Assembly (NCBI GenBank): GCA_004431415.1
Contig: QPMI01000418.1
Location: forward strand, 1-64,000
Length of the DNA stretch: 64,000 nt
Direction: 5' to 3'
DNA from: Cyanophora paradoxa
Lineage: Eukaryota; Glaucocystophyceae; Cyanophorales; Cyanophoraceae
A program made the translations under genes and the position numbers. Shown here piece after piece: positions 62,971-64,000 of the stretch (its first letter is position 1; each line of letters begins with the position of its first letter). The notes under the pieces are model-generated. The model searched no databases and had not been told where the DNA came from. It was given only the letters and a program-made list of their open reading frames with translations.

Positions 62971-64000
62971 CAGTGAGCATCTGATCATGAGCACCCATGC
63001 ATGCAGTGCTCATGATGATCATGAGATTTGATCATGATGCCTGGAAAAGATCCCGACCTTCTAACTGACTGGCGAGGTGTACCTGGGCTATATCAAGGGT
63101 GCTGGATTTGATTTTGATAGTGTTAACGCTGAAAAGGCGCTCTTGCCTCGCCAAGCAATAGTGGGCCCCAATTGCCAACACTTCATTTGTGCCAATTCGC
63201 AGGGCAGCACAGACTCGCAACCGTCTTAAACCGACTGCATAATCAAATCTAGCGCCCTCGAGAACCCCCAACAGCATGCTCAGGGGTGCATGCGATATGG
63301 GCCCTAGGTTTCAATATGGCTCGCAGTGAGCATCTGAGCACCCATGCATGCAGTGCTCATGATGATCATGAGATTTGATCATGATGCCTGGAAAAGATCC
63401 CGACCTTCTAACTGACTGGCGAGGTGTACCTGGGCTATATCAAGGGTGCTGGATTTGATTTTGATAGTGTTAACGCTGAAAAGGCGCTCTTGCCTCGCCA
63501 AGCAATAGTGGGCCCCAATTGCCAACACTTCATTTGTGCCAATTCGCAGGGCAGCACAGACTCGCAACCGTCTTAAACCGACTGCATAATCAAATCTAGC
63601 GCCCTCGAGAACCCCCAACAGCATGCTCAGGGGTGCATGCGATATGGGCCCTAGGTTTCAATATGGCTTGCAGTGAGCATCTGAGCACCCATGCATGCAG
63701 TGCTCATGATGATCATGAGATTTGATCATGATGCCTGGAAAAGATCCCGACCTTCTAACTGACTGGCGAGGTGTACCTGGGCTATATCAAGGGTGCTGGA
63801 TTTGATTTTGATAGTGTTAACGCTGAAAAGGCGCTCTTGCCTCGCCAAGCAATAGTGGGCCCCAATTGCCAACACTTCATTTGTGCCAATTCGCAGGGCA
63901 GCACAGGCTCGCAACCGTCTTAAACCGACTGCATAATCAAATCTAGCGCCCTCGAGAACCCCCAACAGCATGCTCAGGGGTGCATGCGATATGGGCCCTA
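62971..64000. repeat. 347-bp satellite, three units, open at the right edge
   Basis: Units begin CAGTGAGCATCTGA at 62971, 63324 and 63671; unit 1 has 6 extra bases (TCATGA) giving 353 bp, the next period is 347 bp. The last unit is cut by the window end. Each contains a palindromic cluster (GCTCATGATGATCATGAG) and an 81-codon minus-strand frame (63032-63277, 63379-63624, 63726-63971) with a single residue change in the third. No homologue recognised. Confidence 0.92.

Noticed and set aside
61522-63031. Several frames of 240-480 codons on both strands
   Set aside because: The sequence is a GC-only tandem array; lack of A/T removes stop codons. Products are Arg/Ala/Gly or Pro/Arg/Ala repeats without domains.

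Overview
The window is eukaryotic and most likely comes from a GC-rich unicellular alga or other protist. From about 17 kb onward genes are split by many short introns (about 47-76 nt, some longer), several with GC-AG ends. Recognisable products are typical eukaryotic proteins: a FAF2/UBXD8-like UBA-UAS-UBX protein, two oxysterol-binding-protein-related proteins, a DUF3592-type membrane protein and a GPI-anchored surface protein. I cannot name the species. No rRNA, tRNA or CRISPR was found.

Positions 1 to about 16.3 kb look different: intronless, tightly packed genes, 20-40 bp spacers, and a shared T-rich box about 20 bp before the start codons (ATTTTCT, often with GGCCC, then an A-rich ATG context). 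I read this as an integrated DNA virus or virus-derived element whose left end lies outside the window. Its genes form a structural and adhesion module: a very large glycine-linker, coiled-coil and tail-fibre-like protein (3160-8385), a protein with a C-terminal peptidase-G2-like domain (8410-9612), a four-FN3 plus fibrinogen-like protein (9620-11506, minus strand), a pair of paralogues (11546-13062), an HNH endonuclease, and several small proteins, two with a clear membrane segment. No capsid, packaging ATPase or polymerase hallmark gene is visible, so the family is open. Many of these genes carry single-base frame breaks, which means either decay or residual long-read assembly errors.

16.3-24.7 kb: a palindrome-rich junction, then FAF2-like (+), ORP copy 1 (-), an uncertain gene, and a small two-exon gene (-) whose intact inverted partner is at 29.9-30.3 kb. 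24.7-31.5 kb is repeat-rich: a tandem pair of a 1.18-kb dispersed repeat and a non-autonomous hAT element with a perfect 8-bp target duplication. 31.5-42.8 kb holds a multi-exon membrane protein (-), an uncertain gene (+), the DUF3592-type gene (-), another uncertain gene (+) and ORP copy 2 (+).

42.8-48 kb is mostly non-coding, with more copies of the dispersed repeat and a second hAT element. 48.0-51.2 kb encodes a secreted Ser/Pro-rich, probably GPI-anchored protein. 51.2-57.3 kb is repeats followed by a strongly pyrimidine-rich stretch; 57.3-59.35 kb contains a clean five-exon gene of unknown family. The right end is layered tandem repeats: 42-aa-period coding-like repeats, hairpin repeats, a GC-rich nested array and a 347-bp satellite that runs off the edge.

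Host introns are marked by the heptamer GTACCCC, on the coding strand of each gene, at the 5' splice site, inside the intron or beside the 3' splice site.
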